From an uncultured Eubacteriales bacterium (GTDB taxonomy: Bacteria; Bacillota; Clostridia; Oscillospirales; Acutalibacteraceae): a DNA stretch of 64,000 nt. Positions within the stretch are counted from its first letter, which is position 1; each line of letters starts with the position of its first letter. This document shows positions 50,662 through 58,265 of this stretch, piece after piece. The notes beneath the pieces were generated by a model. It saw only the letters and a program-made list of their open reading frames with translations. It did no database searches and was not told where the DNA came from. The DNA lies in assembly GCA_934464585.1 (NCBI GenBank), contig CAKSJY010000001.1, forward strand, positions 1 to 64,000, given 5' to 3'. The position numbers and the translations under genes were made by a program.

Positions 50662-51168
50662 TTGGCTAGAATCGAGGCAAATTCAATTAATGAATTAGAT
50701 TTTAGGGAACGTGTAGTTGCTATAAATCGTGTATCTAAAACCGTTAAAGGCGGACGTATTTTTAAGTTTGCTGCTTTGGTAGTTGTCGGAGACGGCAAAG
50801 GAACAGTAGGCTTCGGAATAGGTAAATCAGGTGAAGTTCCTGACGCTATCCGCAAAGGTATAGAAGATGCAAAGAAAAATCTTATGAGAGTTTCTCTTAA
50901 GGGCTCAACAATTCCACACGAAATCACAGGTGTATACGGAGCAGGTAAAGTTTTATTAAAACCTGCTGCTCCAGGTACCGGAGTTATTGCCGGTGGTCCT
51001 GTTCGTGCCGTTGTTGAGGTCGCAGGAATTAAAGACATAAGAACAAAAGCATTACGTTCAAATAATCCTTGCAATGTTGTAAGAGCAACTTTACAAGGTC
51101 TATCAAAATTACGTACAGCCGAAGAAGTCGCAGCAATTCGCGGTAAATCGGTACAAGAAATATTATAA
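50662..51168 (+). CDS. rpsE: ribosomal protein S5
   Basis: The 168-residue 30S fidelity protein: ERVVAINRVSKTVKGGRIFK (about 16-35), GDGKGTVGFGIGKSGEVPDA, and PGTGVIAGGPVRAVVEVAGI. Start UUG behind AAGGAGG. Confidence 0.97.
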   Translation: MARIEANSINELDFRERVVAINRVSKTVKGGRIFKFAALVVVGDGKGTVGFGIGKSGEVPDAIRKGIEDAKKNLMRVSLKGSTIPHEITGVYGAGKVLLKPAAPGTGVIAGGPVRAVVEVAGIKDIRTKALRSNNPCNVVRATLQGLSKLRTAEEVAAIRGKSVQEIL

Positions 51169-51184
51169 TTAGGGGGTTAGCAAG

Positions 51185-51367
51185 ATGGCACAAATTAAAG
51201 TTAAACTTGTAAAAAGTCTTATAGGCAGTAAAAAAGACCAGATTGCAACTGCCCATGCTCTTGGTTTGCGTAAAATCGGGGATGAAAGAATTCAACCTGA
51301 TAATGTGCAAACAAAAGGTAAAGTAGCCAAGATAAATCACCTCGTTGAGGTAGTAGAACAGGCGTAA
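51185..51367 (+). CDS. rpmD: ribosomal protein L30
   Basis: The 60-residue 50S protein: IKVKLVKSLIGSKKDQIATA and HALGLRKIGDERIQPDN. TAGGGGG before the ATG. Confidence 0.96.
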   Translation: MAQIKVKLVKSLIGSKKDQIATAHALGLRKIGDERIQPDNVQTKGKVAKINHLVEVVEQA

Positions 51368-51386
51368 AGCAAGGAGGTGCAAACAA

Positions 51387-51827
51387 ATGAATCTGCACGA
51401 ACTTTCACCAGCAGTTGGATCCAGAAAAGAAACTAAGCGTATCGGAAGAGGCCATGGTTCAGGACAAGGAAAAACTGCAGGCAAGGGACACAAAGGACAA
51501 AAAGCAAGAGCCGGTAGAGGTATGCGTCCAGGATTTGAAGGAGGCCAAATGCCACTTCAAAGACGTATTCCTAAGAGAGGATTTAATAATATATTCGCTA
51601 AGAAGATAGTTGCAATTAACGTAGGTTCTTTAAACGTTTTCGAAAATGGTACAACTGTTGATGCAGCTGCTATTATTAAAGCCGGTATAACCAAAAAAGA
51701 GTATGACGGTATCAAGATCATTGGAAATGGAAAGTTAGAAAAGAACTTAATCGTTAAAGCTGCTGCTTTTTCTGAATCTGCAAAAACCAAAATTGAAGCA
51801 GCGGGCGGAAAAGCAGAGGTGATCTAA
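51387..51827 (+). CDS. rplO: ribosomal protein L15
   Basis: The 146-residue 50S protein: MNLHELSPAVGSRKETKRIG, the glycine-rich RGHGSGQGKTAGKGHKGQKA and RRIPKRGFNN. AAGGAGGTG before the ATG. The stop abuts the secY start, so the two are coupled. Confidence 0.97.
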   Translation: MNLHELSPAVGSRKETKRIGRGHGSGQGKTAGKGHKGQKARAGRGMRPGFEGGQMPLQRRIPKRGFNNIFAKKIVAINVGSLNVFENGTTVDAAAIIKAGITKKEYDGIKIIGNGKLEKNLIVKAAAFSESAKTKIEAAGGKAEVI

Positions 51828-53153
51828 TTGTTAAAAACAATTCAGAACGCATGGAGACTTCCCGAATTAAGAAAAAAAATCCTATTTACACTTTTAGTAA
51901 TAATCGTATTTAGAATCGGTGCTGTAATACCGGTACCGTTTTTGAATGTGTCAGCGTTACAAGGTCTAATGGAAAGCGTTAATGAAAGCGGAAATATGCT
52001 AGCATATTTAAATACGCTTTCCGGTGGTGCTTTCGCAAATGCTACACTTTTCGCTATGTCAGTAACACCATATATTAATGCTTCGATCATTATGCAGTTG
52101 TTGGCAGTTGCTATTCCTCCTTTAGAGAGAATGGCTAAAGAAGGCGAAGAGGGAAGAAAGAAAATTGCAACTATAACACGATATGCAACAGTTGTTTTAG
52201 GTCTTATCCAAGGAACAGGATACTATTTCTACTTAAGAAACAGTAAGTTCGAAGGTAAATCAATTGTAATGTATACAAATGGTGGCGAAGCAGTATTTAC
52301 TGCCATTGTTATAATTATGGTTTTCACTGCAGGAACAGCTATGATGATGTGGTTGGGCGAACAAATCAATCAATATGGTGTTGGAAATGGAATTTCAATA
52401 CTATTATTTGCAGGTATCGTATCAAGAATGCCTACAATGATTGGAAAATTGGTAGCTTACTTCAATCTAGCAATGGAGAGCCCTGCATCAAACGGAAAAT
52501 ACTATTTCTTAGTACCGCTATTTATAGTACTTTTCTTAGCAGTTATTGTTGTTATTGTATTTATGAACGATGCGGAAAGACGTATTCCGATTCAATATGC
52601 TAAGCGTGTTGTCGGAAGAAAAATGTATGGTGGTCAAAACAGCCATATACCGATAAAGGTTGGTTTGGCAGGAGTAATGCCTATCATCTTTGCAAGCACA
52701 TTCTTGTCAATACCTGATACTATCAATCTTTTTGTCAATCCGACAGGAGTTTGGAAAACAATATTAGATGCTTGTTCATCAGGCGGATGGGTATACTCTA
52801 TAGTATACTTCCTATTGATTATAATGTTTGCATATTTCTATGTTGCAATACAATATAATCCAATAGAAATGGCGAATAATCTTCGTCAAAACAATGGAAC
52901 AATTCCTGGAATAAGACCAGGAAAACCAACAGCAGAATTTATATCAAAGGTTTTATCTAAAATCACTTTAATCGGTGCTTTATTCCTAGCATTCATCGCA
53001 TTGTTACCAATTATATTTGGTGCAACAACCGGTATGCAGAATATGTCTTTGGGTGGAACTTCATTGATAATTCTAGTTGGTGTTGCGCTTGAAACTGTTA
53101 AGCAAATGGAATCTCAAATGATGATGCGTCATTACAAAGGTTTCTTAGATTAA
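51828..53153 (+). CDS. secY: protein translocase subunit SecY
   Basis: The 441-residue channel of the Sec translocon has ten membrane helices. Signatures: FRIGAVIPVPFLNVSALQGL (about 26-45, helix 1 and plug), SVTPYINASIIMQLLAVAIP (about 79-98), GNGISILLFAGIVSRMP, ERRIPIQYAKRVVGRKMYGG and MESQMMMRHYKGFL at the end. Start UUG directly after the rplO stop, with GAGGTGATC in rplO. Confidence 0.96.
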   Translation: MLKTIQNAWRLPELRKKILFTLLVIIVFRIGAVIPVPFLNVSALQGLMESVNESGNMLAYLNTLSGGAFANATLFAMSVTPYINASIIMQLLAVAIPPLERMAKEGEEGRKKIATITRYATVVLGLIQGTGYYFYLRNSKFEGKSIVMYTNGGEAVFTAIVIIMVFTAGTAMMMWLGEQINQYGVGNGISILLFAGIVSRMPTMIGKLVAYFNLAMESPASNGKYYFLVPLFIVLFLAVIVVIVFMNDAERRIPIQYAKRVVGRKMYGGQNSHIPIKVGLAGVMPIIFASTFLSIPDTINLFVNPTGVWKTILDACSSGGWVYSIVYFLLIIMFAYFYVAIQYNPIEMANNLRQNNGTIPGIRPGKPTAEFISKVLSKITLIGALFLAFIALLPIIFGATTGMQNMSLGGTSLIILVGVALETVKQMESQMMMRHYKGFLD

Positions 53154-53180
53154 TAGTTTAAGTAAAGAGGGGATTCATTA

Positions 53181-53813
53181 ATGAAAATTATTTTGTTGGG
53201 TGCACCGGGTGCAGGAAAGGGTACACAGGCTGAAAGAATCTGTGATCACCTTTCTATCCCAGCGATATCTACAGGAAATATTATTCGTGAAGCGTTGAAA
53301 AGCGGTTCTGAGATTGGAGAAAAGGCAAAATCGTACATAAACGACGGTAAGCTTGTTCCCGATGAAGTTGTTATCGAAATTATAAAAGATCGTTTGAATA
53401 ATGAAGATTGTAAAAACGGATATATCTTAGATGGTTTCCCGAGAACAATTCCTCAGGCCGAGGCGCTGGATAAAATGGGGATTGATATCGATAAGGTAAT
53501 CGACATCGAAGTACCTGAAAAGGATATTATCGAAAGATTATCTGGACGCCGTGTCTGCGAAAAATGTGGCGCAAGCTATAATTTAGTTCACAAGAAACCT
53601 GTGAATGAAGGTGTTTGTGACAAATGTGCAGGTACCCTTGTTCAACGAAAAGATGATCATCCGGATACTGTAAAAGAGCGTTTAAGGGTATATAATGATC
53701 AAACAGCACCACTTAAAGATTTTTATCGACAAAAAGGTAAGCTTTTTGTGGTAGAAAATGAAAAAGATATTGATAGCACAACTAAAGCTATTATTAAAGC
53801 ATTAGAGGCATAA
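53181..53813 (+). CDS. adk: adenylate kinase
   Basis: The 210-residue enzyme interconverts AMP + ATP and 2 ADP. P-loop GAPGAGKGTQAERI (about 7-20), AMP site STGNIIREALKSGSEIG, DGFPRTIPQAEAL, and a zinc-type lid with four Cys (CEKCGASYNLV ... CDKCAG, about 130-153). AGAGGGG before the ATG. The zinc lid is usual in Gram-positives. Confidence 0.96.
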   Translation: MKIILLGAPGAGKGTQAERICDHLSIPAISTGNIIREALKSGSEIGEKAKSYINDGKLVPDEVVIEIIKDRLNNEDCKNGYILDGFPRTIPQAEALDKMGIDIDKVIDIEVPEKDIIERLSGRRVCEKCGASYNLVHKKPVNEGVCDKCAGTLVQRKDDHPDTVKERLRVYNDQTAPLKDFYRQKGKLFVVENEKDIDSTTKAIIKALEA

Positions 53814-53816
53814 TAT

Positions 53817-54569
53817 ATGATTATATTAAAAACAGATAAAGAACTTTCTGTGATGAAGGAAGCAGGCAGAATTTCTGCAAATGCCCTTAAATTAGCAGGA
53901 AAAGCTGTTGAGCCAGGTGTAACAACCAAGCAAATAGATAAAATTATTCGTAATTATATTGAAAGCCAGGGCGCAAGACCATCATTTTTAAATTATGGTG
54001 GTTTTCCTGCTAGCGCTTGCATATCTGTAAATGATGTGGTCATCCACGGCATACCTAGTGAAAAGTGTGTTCTAAAAGAGGGGGATATCGTTAGTATCGA
54101 TGTCGGAGCTTGTTTCAATGGTTTCCATGGAGACAATGCTTTTACTTTCCCTTGTGGAGATATAAGCAAAGAAGCAAGAAACCTCTTAGACACTACTTAT
54201 CAAAGCTTGCTTTTAGGAATAAAGGCTGCTCAAAAAGGTTCAAGAATAGGAGATATAGCTTCAACTATTCAAAAGTATGCCGAGGCACGCAACTACTCGG
54301 TTGTGCGAGACTTCGTAGGACACGGAGTAGGTGCGAAGCTACATGAAGATCCCAGTGTTCCCAATTTCGGTAAACCGGGTAGAGGAGTCAGATTGACCCC
54401 GGGAATGACAATTGCTATCGAACCAATGATAAATGCGGGTAGCTATGAAGTAGAAATACTTGATGATGAATGGACTACTGTAACAGTAGACGGAAAACTA
54501 TCGGCGCATTTTGAACACAGCATTGCAATCACAGAGGATGGTCCACTCATCCTTACATTGGCTGATTAG
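53817..54569 (+). CDS. map: methionine aminopeptidase, type I
   Basis: The 250-residue metallopeptidase removes the initiator Met. Metal ligands are seen in SIDVGACFNGFHGDNAFTF (two Asp), GHGVGAKLHEDPSVPNFG (His), TIAIEPM (Glu) and HFEHSIAITEDG (Glu); the substrate His is in VVIHGIPSE. It starts three bases after adk stops; the ribosome site is weak, suggesting coupling to adk. Confidence 0.95.
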   Translation: MIILKTDKELSVMKEAGRISANALKLAGKAVEPGVTTKQIDKIIRNYIESQGARPSFLNYGGFPASACISVNDVVIHGIPSEKCVLKEGDIVSIDVGACFNGFHGDNAFTFPCGDISKEARNLLDTTYQSLLLGIKAAQKGSRIGDIASTIQKYAEARNYSVVRDFVGHGVGAKLHEDPSVPNFGKPGRGVRLTPGMTIAIEPMINAGSYEVEILDDEWTTVTVDGKLSAHFEHSIAITEDGPLILTLAD

Positions 54570-54579
54570 GGGGCTTTCT

Positions 54580-54819
54580 ATGGAGATTGTAAGGGGACTA
54601 GTTGTTCGTTCTTCTGCAGGACACGATAAAGGTGGCTTCTTTGCAGTTATTAACACAGAAAATGATTATGCATTTATTAGCGACGGCAAATGTCGCTTGC
54701 TGGAAAAAACTAAAAAAAAGAAGTTTAAACATCTTTCTCCTACTAATACAATTTTAGGAGAAGAAAATTTAGAAACCAATCGTAAAATCCGTAAGGCATT
54801 AAGGCAGTTTTATAAATAA
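54580..54819 (+). CDS. KOW-domain RNA-binding protein (L14e-like)
   Basis: The 79-residue basic protein: MEIVRGLVVRSSAGHDKGGF (KOW-like strand), YAFISDGKCRLLEKTKKKKF and a Lys/Arg-rich end. Small proteins of this kind sit between map and infA in many Firmicutes and are presumed ribosome-associated, but no function is established to my knowledge. TAGGGGG lies before the ATG at 54580. Confidence 0.8.
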   Translation: MEIVRGLVVRSSAGHDKGGFFAVINTENDYAFISDGKCRLLEKTKKKKFKHLSPTNTILGEENLETNRKIRKALRQFYK

Positions 54820-54854
54820 GCCTTGGAAGAGTTTTGCAAAGGGAGGTTATTGTT

Positions 54855-55073
54855 TTGTCAAAGCAAGATGTTATCGAAATTGAAGGCACAGTAAAAGAAG
54901 CACTACCAAACGCAATGTTTAAGGTAGAGCTTCCAAACGGTAAAGAGATACTTGCTCACATTTCCGGTAAACTAAGAATGAATTATATTAAAATTTTACC
55001 GGGTGATAAAGTAGTATTAGAAATGTCGCCATACGATCTAACTCGTGGTCGTATCACATGGCGTACAAAATAA
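54855..55073 (+). CDS. infA: translation initiation factor IF-1
   Basis: The 72-residue OB-fold protein binds the 30S A site during initiation: DVIEIEGTVKEALPNAMFKV (about 5-24), ELPNGKEILAHISGKLRMNY and LTRGRITWRTK. Start UUG at 54855, nine bases after GGGAGG; a longer in-frame reading from 54834 lacks a site. Confidence 0.95.
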   Translation: MSKQDVIEIEGTVKEALPNAMFKVELPNGKEILAHISGKLRMNYIKILPGDKVVLEMSPYDLTRGRITWRTK

Positions 55074-55108
55074 AGTAGTAAGGTTTTATACAATAGGGGG
55101 GCATATAA

Positions 55109-55222
55109 ATGAAAGTCAGACCTTCTGTAAAAAAGATTTGCGAAAAATGCAAGGTCATTAAACGCAAAGGGAAAGTCATGGTAATCTGCGAAAACCCAAA
55201 ACACAAACAACGTCAAGGTTAA
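55109..55222 (+). CDS. rpmJ: ribosomal protein L36 (zinc-binding form)
   Basis: The 37-residue protein is easily missed because of its size. It starts MKVRPSVKKICEKCKVIKRK and has the C-x2-C-x12-C-x4-H zinc pattern (Cys11, Cys14, Cys27, His32), the C+ form. TAGGGGGG lies before the ATG. Expected position between infA and rpsM. Confidence 0.96.
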   Translation: MKVRPSVKKICEKCKVIKRKGKVMVICENPKHKQRQG

Positions 55223-55253
55223 GATGTAAAGAAATTATGGAGGTGCAACCAGT

Positions 55254-55622
55254 ATGGCACGTATAGCAGGTATTGATTTGCCAAGAGATAAGAGAGTTGA
55301 AATAGGACTAACTTATATCTATGGTATTGGTCGTAAAACTGCAAGTGACATCATTAAAGCAACCGGAGTAAATCCGGATACTCGTGTAAGAGATCTTACA
55401 GAGGATGATGTTTCAAAGCTAAGAGAATATATCGATCGCAGCTGTCGAGTTGAAGGTGATCTTAGAAGAGATATAGCTTTCGACATAAAGAGACTTATTG
55501 AAATAGGTTGCTATCGAGGCGTTCGCCATCGTAAAGGTCTACCAGTAAGAGGTCAACGTTCAAAAACAAACGCAAGAACTCGTAAGGGACCAAGAAAGAC
55601 AATGGCTAACAAGAAAAAATAA
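55254..55622 (+). CDS. rpsM: ribosomal protein S13
   Basis: The 122-residue 30S head protein: MARIAGIDLPRDKRVEIGLT, IYGIGRKTASDIIKATGVNP, and the basic C-terminal GLPVRGQRSKTNARTRKGPR. GGAGGTG before the ATG. Confidence 0.97.
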   Translation: MARIAGIDLPRDKRVEIGLTYIYGIGRKTASDIIKATGVNPDTRVRDLTEDDVSKLREYIDRSCRVEGDLRRDIAFDIKRLIEIGCYRGVRHRKGLPVRGQRSKTNARTRKGPRKTMANKKK

Positions 55623-55640
55623 GTAGGGAGGAATTCATAA

Positions 55641-56045
55641 ATGGCAGCACAAAAAGCCGGCAAAAAAACCGCAGTGCGCAGACGCCGTGAACGCAAAAAT
55701 ATTGAACGTGGAGCTGCACATATTCAATCCACTTTCAATAATACAATAGTTACAATAACAGATGTTCAGGGCAATGCTGTTTCTTGGGCAAGCTCAGGAG
55801 AATTGGGCTTTAGAGGTTCAAGAAAGTCTACTCCGTTTGCAGCTCAAACAGCAGCTGAAACAGCAGCAAAAGCAGCAATGGAACACGGAATGAAAACAGT
55901 AGAGGTCTATGTTAAAGGCCCAGGTTCAGGACGCGAATCAGCAATTCGTGCATTGCAATCAGCAGGACTAGAAGTGAGCATGATTAAAGATGTCACTCCG
56001 ATTCCTCATAACGGATGCCGTCCTCCAAAGAGAAGACGTGTCTAA
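55641..56045 (+). CDS. rpsK: ribosomal protein S11
   Basis: The 134-residue 30S platform protein: GAAHIQSTFNNTIVTITDVQ (about 24-43), GFRGSRKSTPFAAQTAAETA and PIPHNGCRPPKRRRV at the end. AGGGAGGA before the ATG. Confidence 0.97.
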   Translation: MAAQKAGKKTAVRRRRERKNIERGAAHIQSTFNNTIVTITDVQGNAVSWASSGELGFRGSRKSTPFAAQTAAETAAKAAMEHGMKTVEVYVKGPGSGRESAIRALQSAGLEVSMIKDVTPIPHNGCRPPKRRRV

Positions 56046-56074
56046 TAGTTATATTACAGGAGGTGTAAAGTAAA

Positions 56075-56701
56075 ATGGCAAGATATACAGGTGCAGTATG
56101 CAGACTTTGCCGTAGAGAAGGTCAAAAGCTTTTCTTAAAAGGCGAAAGATGCTATTCAGATAAATGTTCAGTTTCAAGGAGATCATATGCTCCAGGCCAA
56201 CATGGTCAATTAAGAAAGAAACCTTCAGAGTACGGATTACAGCTTAGAGCTAAGCAAATGACAAGACGTTACTATGGAGTATTAGAAAGTCAATTCAGAC
56301 ATTATTATGAATTGGCAGAAAAAAGAGAGGGAAAAACCGGTGAAGCTTTGCTTTCAATATTGGAATCAAGACTAGACAACGTTGTTTATCGTCTAGGTTG
56401 GGCTAATTCAAGAGCAGAAGCAAGACAATTGGTTGTTCATGGACACTTCCAAGTTAACGGGAGAAGAGTAGACATTCCTTCTTATCTAACAAAGCCGGGC
56501 GAGGTTATTTCTATTTGCGAGAAGAGCCGTTCAAACGAAAAAATTAAATCTATCTTGGAAGCTAATGCTTCAAGACCGGTTCCAAAGTGGCTTGAATCTA
56601 ATAATGATTCTTTGGAAGCTAAGGTTGTTGCAGTTCCGGAAAGAGAAGATATCGACCTAGCAGTCCAAGAAACATTAATAGTTGAGTTGTACTCCAAATA
56701 A
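56075..56701 (+). CDS. rpsD: ribosomal protein S4, zinc-binding form
   Basis: The 208-residue 30S protein with N-terminal Cys cluster (CRLCRREGQKLFLKGERC then KCSV) and the S4 RNA-binding domain LDNVVYRLGWANSRAEARQL (about 99-118), VVHGHFQVNGRRVDIPS. AGGAGGTG before the ATG. In E. coli S4 is the autoregulator of the alpha operon. A hairpin at 56729-56748 follows. Confidence 0.97.
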   Translation: MARYTGAVCRLCRREGQKLFLKGERCYSDKCSVSRRSYAPGQHGQLRKKPSEYGLQLRAKQMTRRYYGVLESQFRHYYELAEKREGKTGEALLSILESRLDNVVYRLGWANSRAEARQLVVHGHFQVNGRRVDIPSYLTKPGEVISICEKSRSNEKIKSILEANASRPVPKWLESNNDSLEAKVVAVPEREDIDLAVQETLIVELYSK

Positions 56702-56728
56702 TGCCGGCGTTAAGTCGAGATAAAGATA

Positions 56729-56748
56729 TGACATTGCTCATAATGTCA
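56729..56748 (+). other. small hairpin in front of rpoA
   Basis: Perfect 7-bp inverted repeat TGACATT (56729-56735) / AATGTCA (56742-56748) with a six-base loop, no T-run, immediately before the rpoA AGGAGG. Probably a processing or translation-control element rather than a terminator. Confidence 0.5.
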
Positions 56749-56761
56749 AGGAGGACTATTA

Positions 56762-57715
56762 GTGATAGAAATAGAGAAACCCAGAATAGAAACCGAAATT
56801 CTATCTGATGATGGAAGATACGGTAAATTCGTAGTTGAGCCACTTGAAAGAGGTTTTGGTAATACATTGGGCAACAGCCTAAGAAGAGTCCTTCTTTCAT
56901 CATTACCGGGTGTTGCAGCGTCTTCTGTTCAAATAGAAGGGGTGCTTCACGAATTTTCGACAATCCCGGGTGTTAAAGAAGACGTTTCAGAAATTATCTT
57001 AAATATCAAGTGTCTTACTGCAAGATTAAACTGCGACGAGGAAAAAACAGTAGAAATTTCCGCTGTTGGACCTTGTGAAGTTACAGCCGGATCGATTAAG
57101 TGCGATAGTGATGTAGAGATTTTAAATCCTGAATTACATATTGCAACTTTAGACGAGGGTGCAAAGTTTAACGCTGTGTTAACCTTGAATAAAGGCAGAG
57201 GCTATGTTTCTTCAGAACGCAATAAAGAATTGATGGAAGAAAAAGTTATCGGTATTTTACCAATCGATTCAATATATACACCTGTTTTAAAGGTGAACTA
57301 TAATGTTGAAAATACTCGTGTAGGTCAAATTACAGACTACGATAAGTTGTCTTTAGAAGTTTGGACAAACGGTGTAATCAACGCTCAGGAAGCGGTATCG
57401 CTTGCTGCAAAGGTACTTACAGAGCATTTAAATCTTTTTGTTGATTTATCAGAAAAGGACTATGATTCTGAAATCATGGTTATAACTGATGATAAGCCAA
57501 ATGAAAAGGTATTAGATATGACAATTGAAGAATTGGATTTATCTGTTCGTTCATTTAACTGCTTGAAACGTGCCGGTATTAATACAGTTGAAGACTTAGT
57601 CAATAAATCTGAGGATGATATGATGAAGGTTCGCAACTTGGGACGTAAATCTCTTGAAGAAGTCATGGAAAAGCTTAGAGCTTTAGGTTTTGATTTCCAA
57701 AGAGAGGAAGAATAA
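56762..57715 (+). CDS. rpoA: RNA polymerase alpha subunit
   Basis: The 317-residue subunit dimerises to start polymerase assembly. N-terminal domain: GFGNTLGNSLRRVLLSSLPG (about 31-50); C-terminal DNA/activator-binding domain with VRSFNCLKRAGINTVEDLVN (about 262-281) and NLGRKSLEEVMEKLRALGF. GTG start seven bases after AGGAGG. Confidence 0.97.
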   Translation: MIEIEKPRIETEILSDDGRYGKFVVEPLERGFGNTLGNSLRRVLLSSLPGVAASSVQIEGVLHEFSTIPGVKEDVSEIILNIKCLTARLNCDEEKTVEISAVGPCEVTAGSIKCDSDVEILNPELHIATLDEGAKFNAVLTLNKGRGYVSSERNKELMEEKVIGILPIDSIYTPVLKVNYNVENTRVGQITDYDKLSLEVWTNGVINAQEAVSLAAKVLTEHLNLFVDLSEKDYDSEIMVITDDKPNEKVLDMTIEELDLSVRSFNCLKRAGINTVEDLVNKSEDDMMKVRNLGRKSLEEVMEKLRALGFDFQREEE

Positions 57716-57754
57716 AATCTTTGGTTGACAAAGGTAAAGGAGTGAATATTTTCG

Positions 57755-58096
57755 ATGCCAGGAACAAGAAAGCTCGGAAGAGACACTGCTCATAGAACCG
57801 CAATGCTAAGAGCTATGGTTACTTTCTTACTTGAAAATGGTAGAATTGAAACCACATTGGCTCGTGCTAAAGAAGTTCGTTCTTTAACCGAGAAAATGAT
57901 TACATTAGCAAAGGAAAACAATTTACACAATAAGCGTATGGCTCTTGCTTTTATCACAAAAGAAGATGTTGTAAAGAAGCTTTTTGATGAAATTGCTCCA
58001 AAATATGCTGAAAGAAACGGTGGATATACTCGTATAAACAAGTTAGGTCCTCGCCGTGGAGACGCAGCTGAAATGGTAATTATCGAGCTAATATAG
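57755..58096 (+). CDS. rplQ: ribosomal protein L17
   Basis: The 113-residue 50S protein: KLGRDTAHRTAMLRAMVTFL (about 6-25), LLENGRIETTLARAKEVRSL and C-terminal NKLGPRRGDAAEMVIIEL. Last gene of the superoperon; no cbiO/ecfA genes follow, although these often do in Firmicutes. Confidence 0.97.
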   Translation: MPGTRKLGRDTAHRTAMLRAMVTFLLENGRIETTLARAKEVRSLTEKMITLAKENNLHNKRMALAFITKEDVVKKLFDEIAPKYAERNGGYTRINKLGPRRGDAAEMVIIELI

Positions 58097-58117
58097 TGTT
58101 TGATTGATGATATAAGG

Positions 58118-58155
58118 AAGCCCTTTAAACTATTAAGTAGTTTAAAGGGCTTTTT
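58118..58155 (+). terminator. terminator of the ribosomal superoperon
   Basis: Perfect 15-bp stem (58118-58132 with 58138-58152), five-base loop, T5. It ends a transcription unit of over 15 kb. Confidence 0.92.
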
Positions 58156-58265
58156 GTAGCGTTAAGATATTGTTAAATAGAAAATATGCAGAGCTTAGAA
58201 TGGAAAGGGACTGTTTTATAAACTGAGATATGTTGATAATTTTAAGAATATATGTCTTGTTTTAT

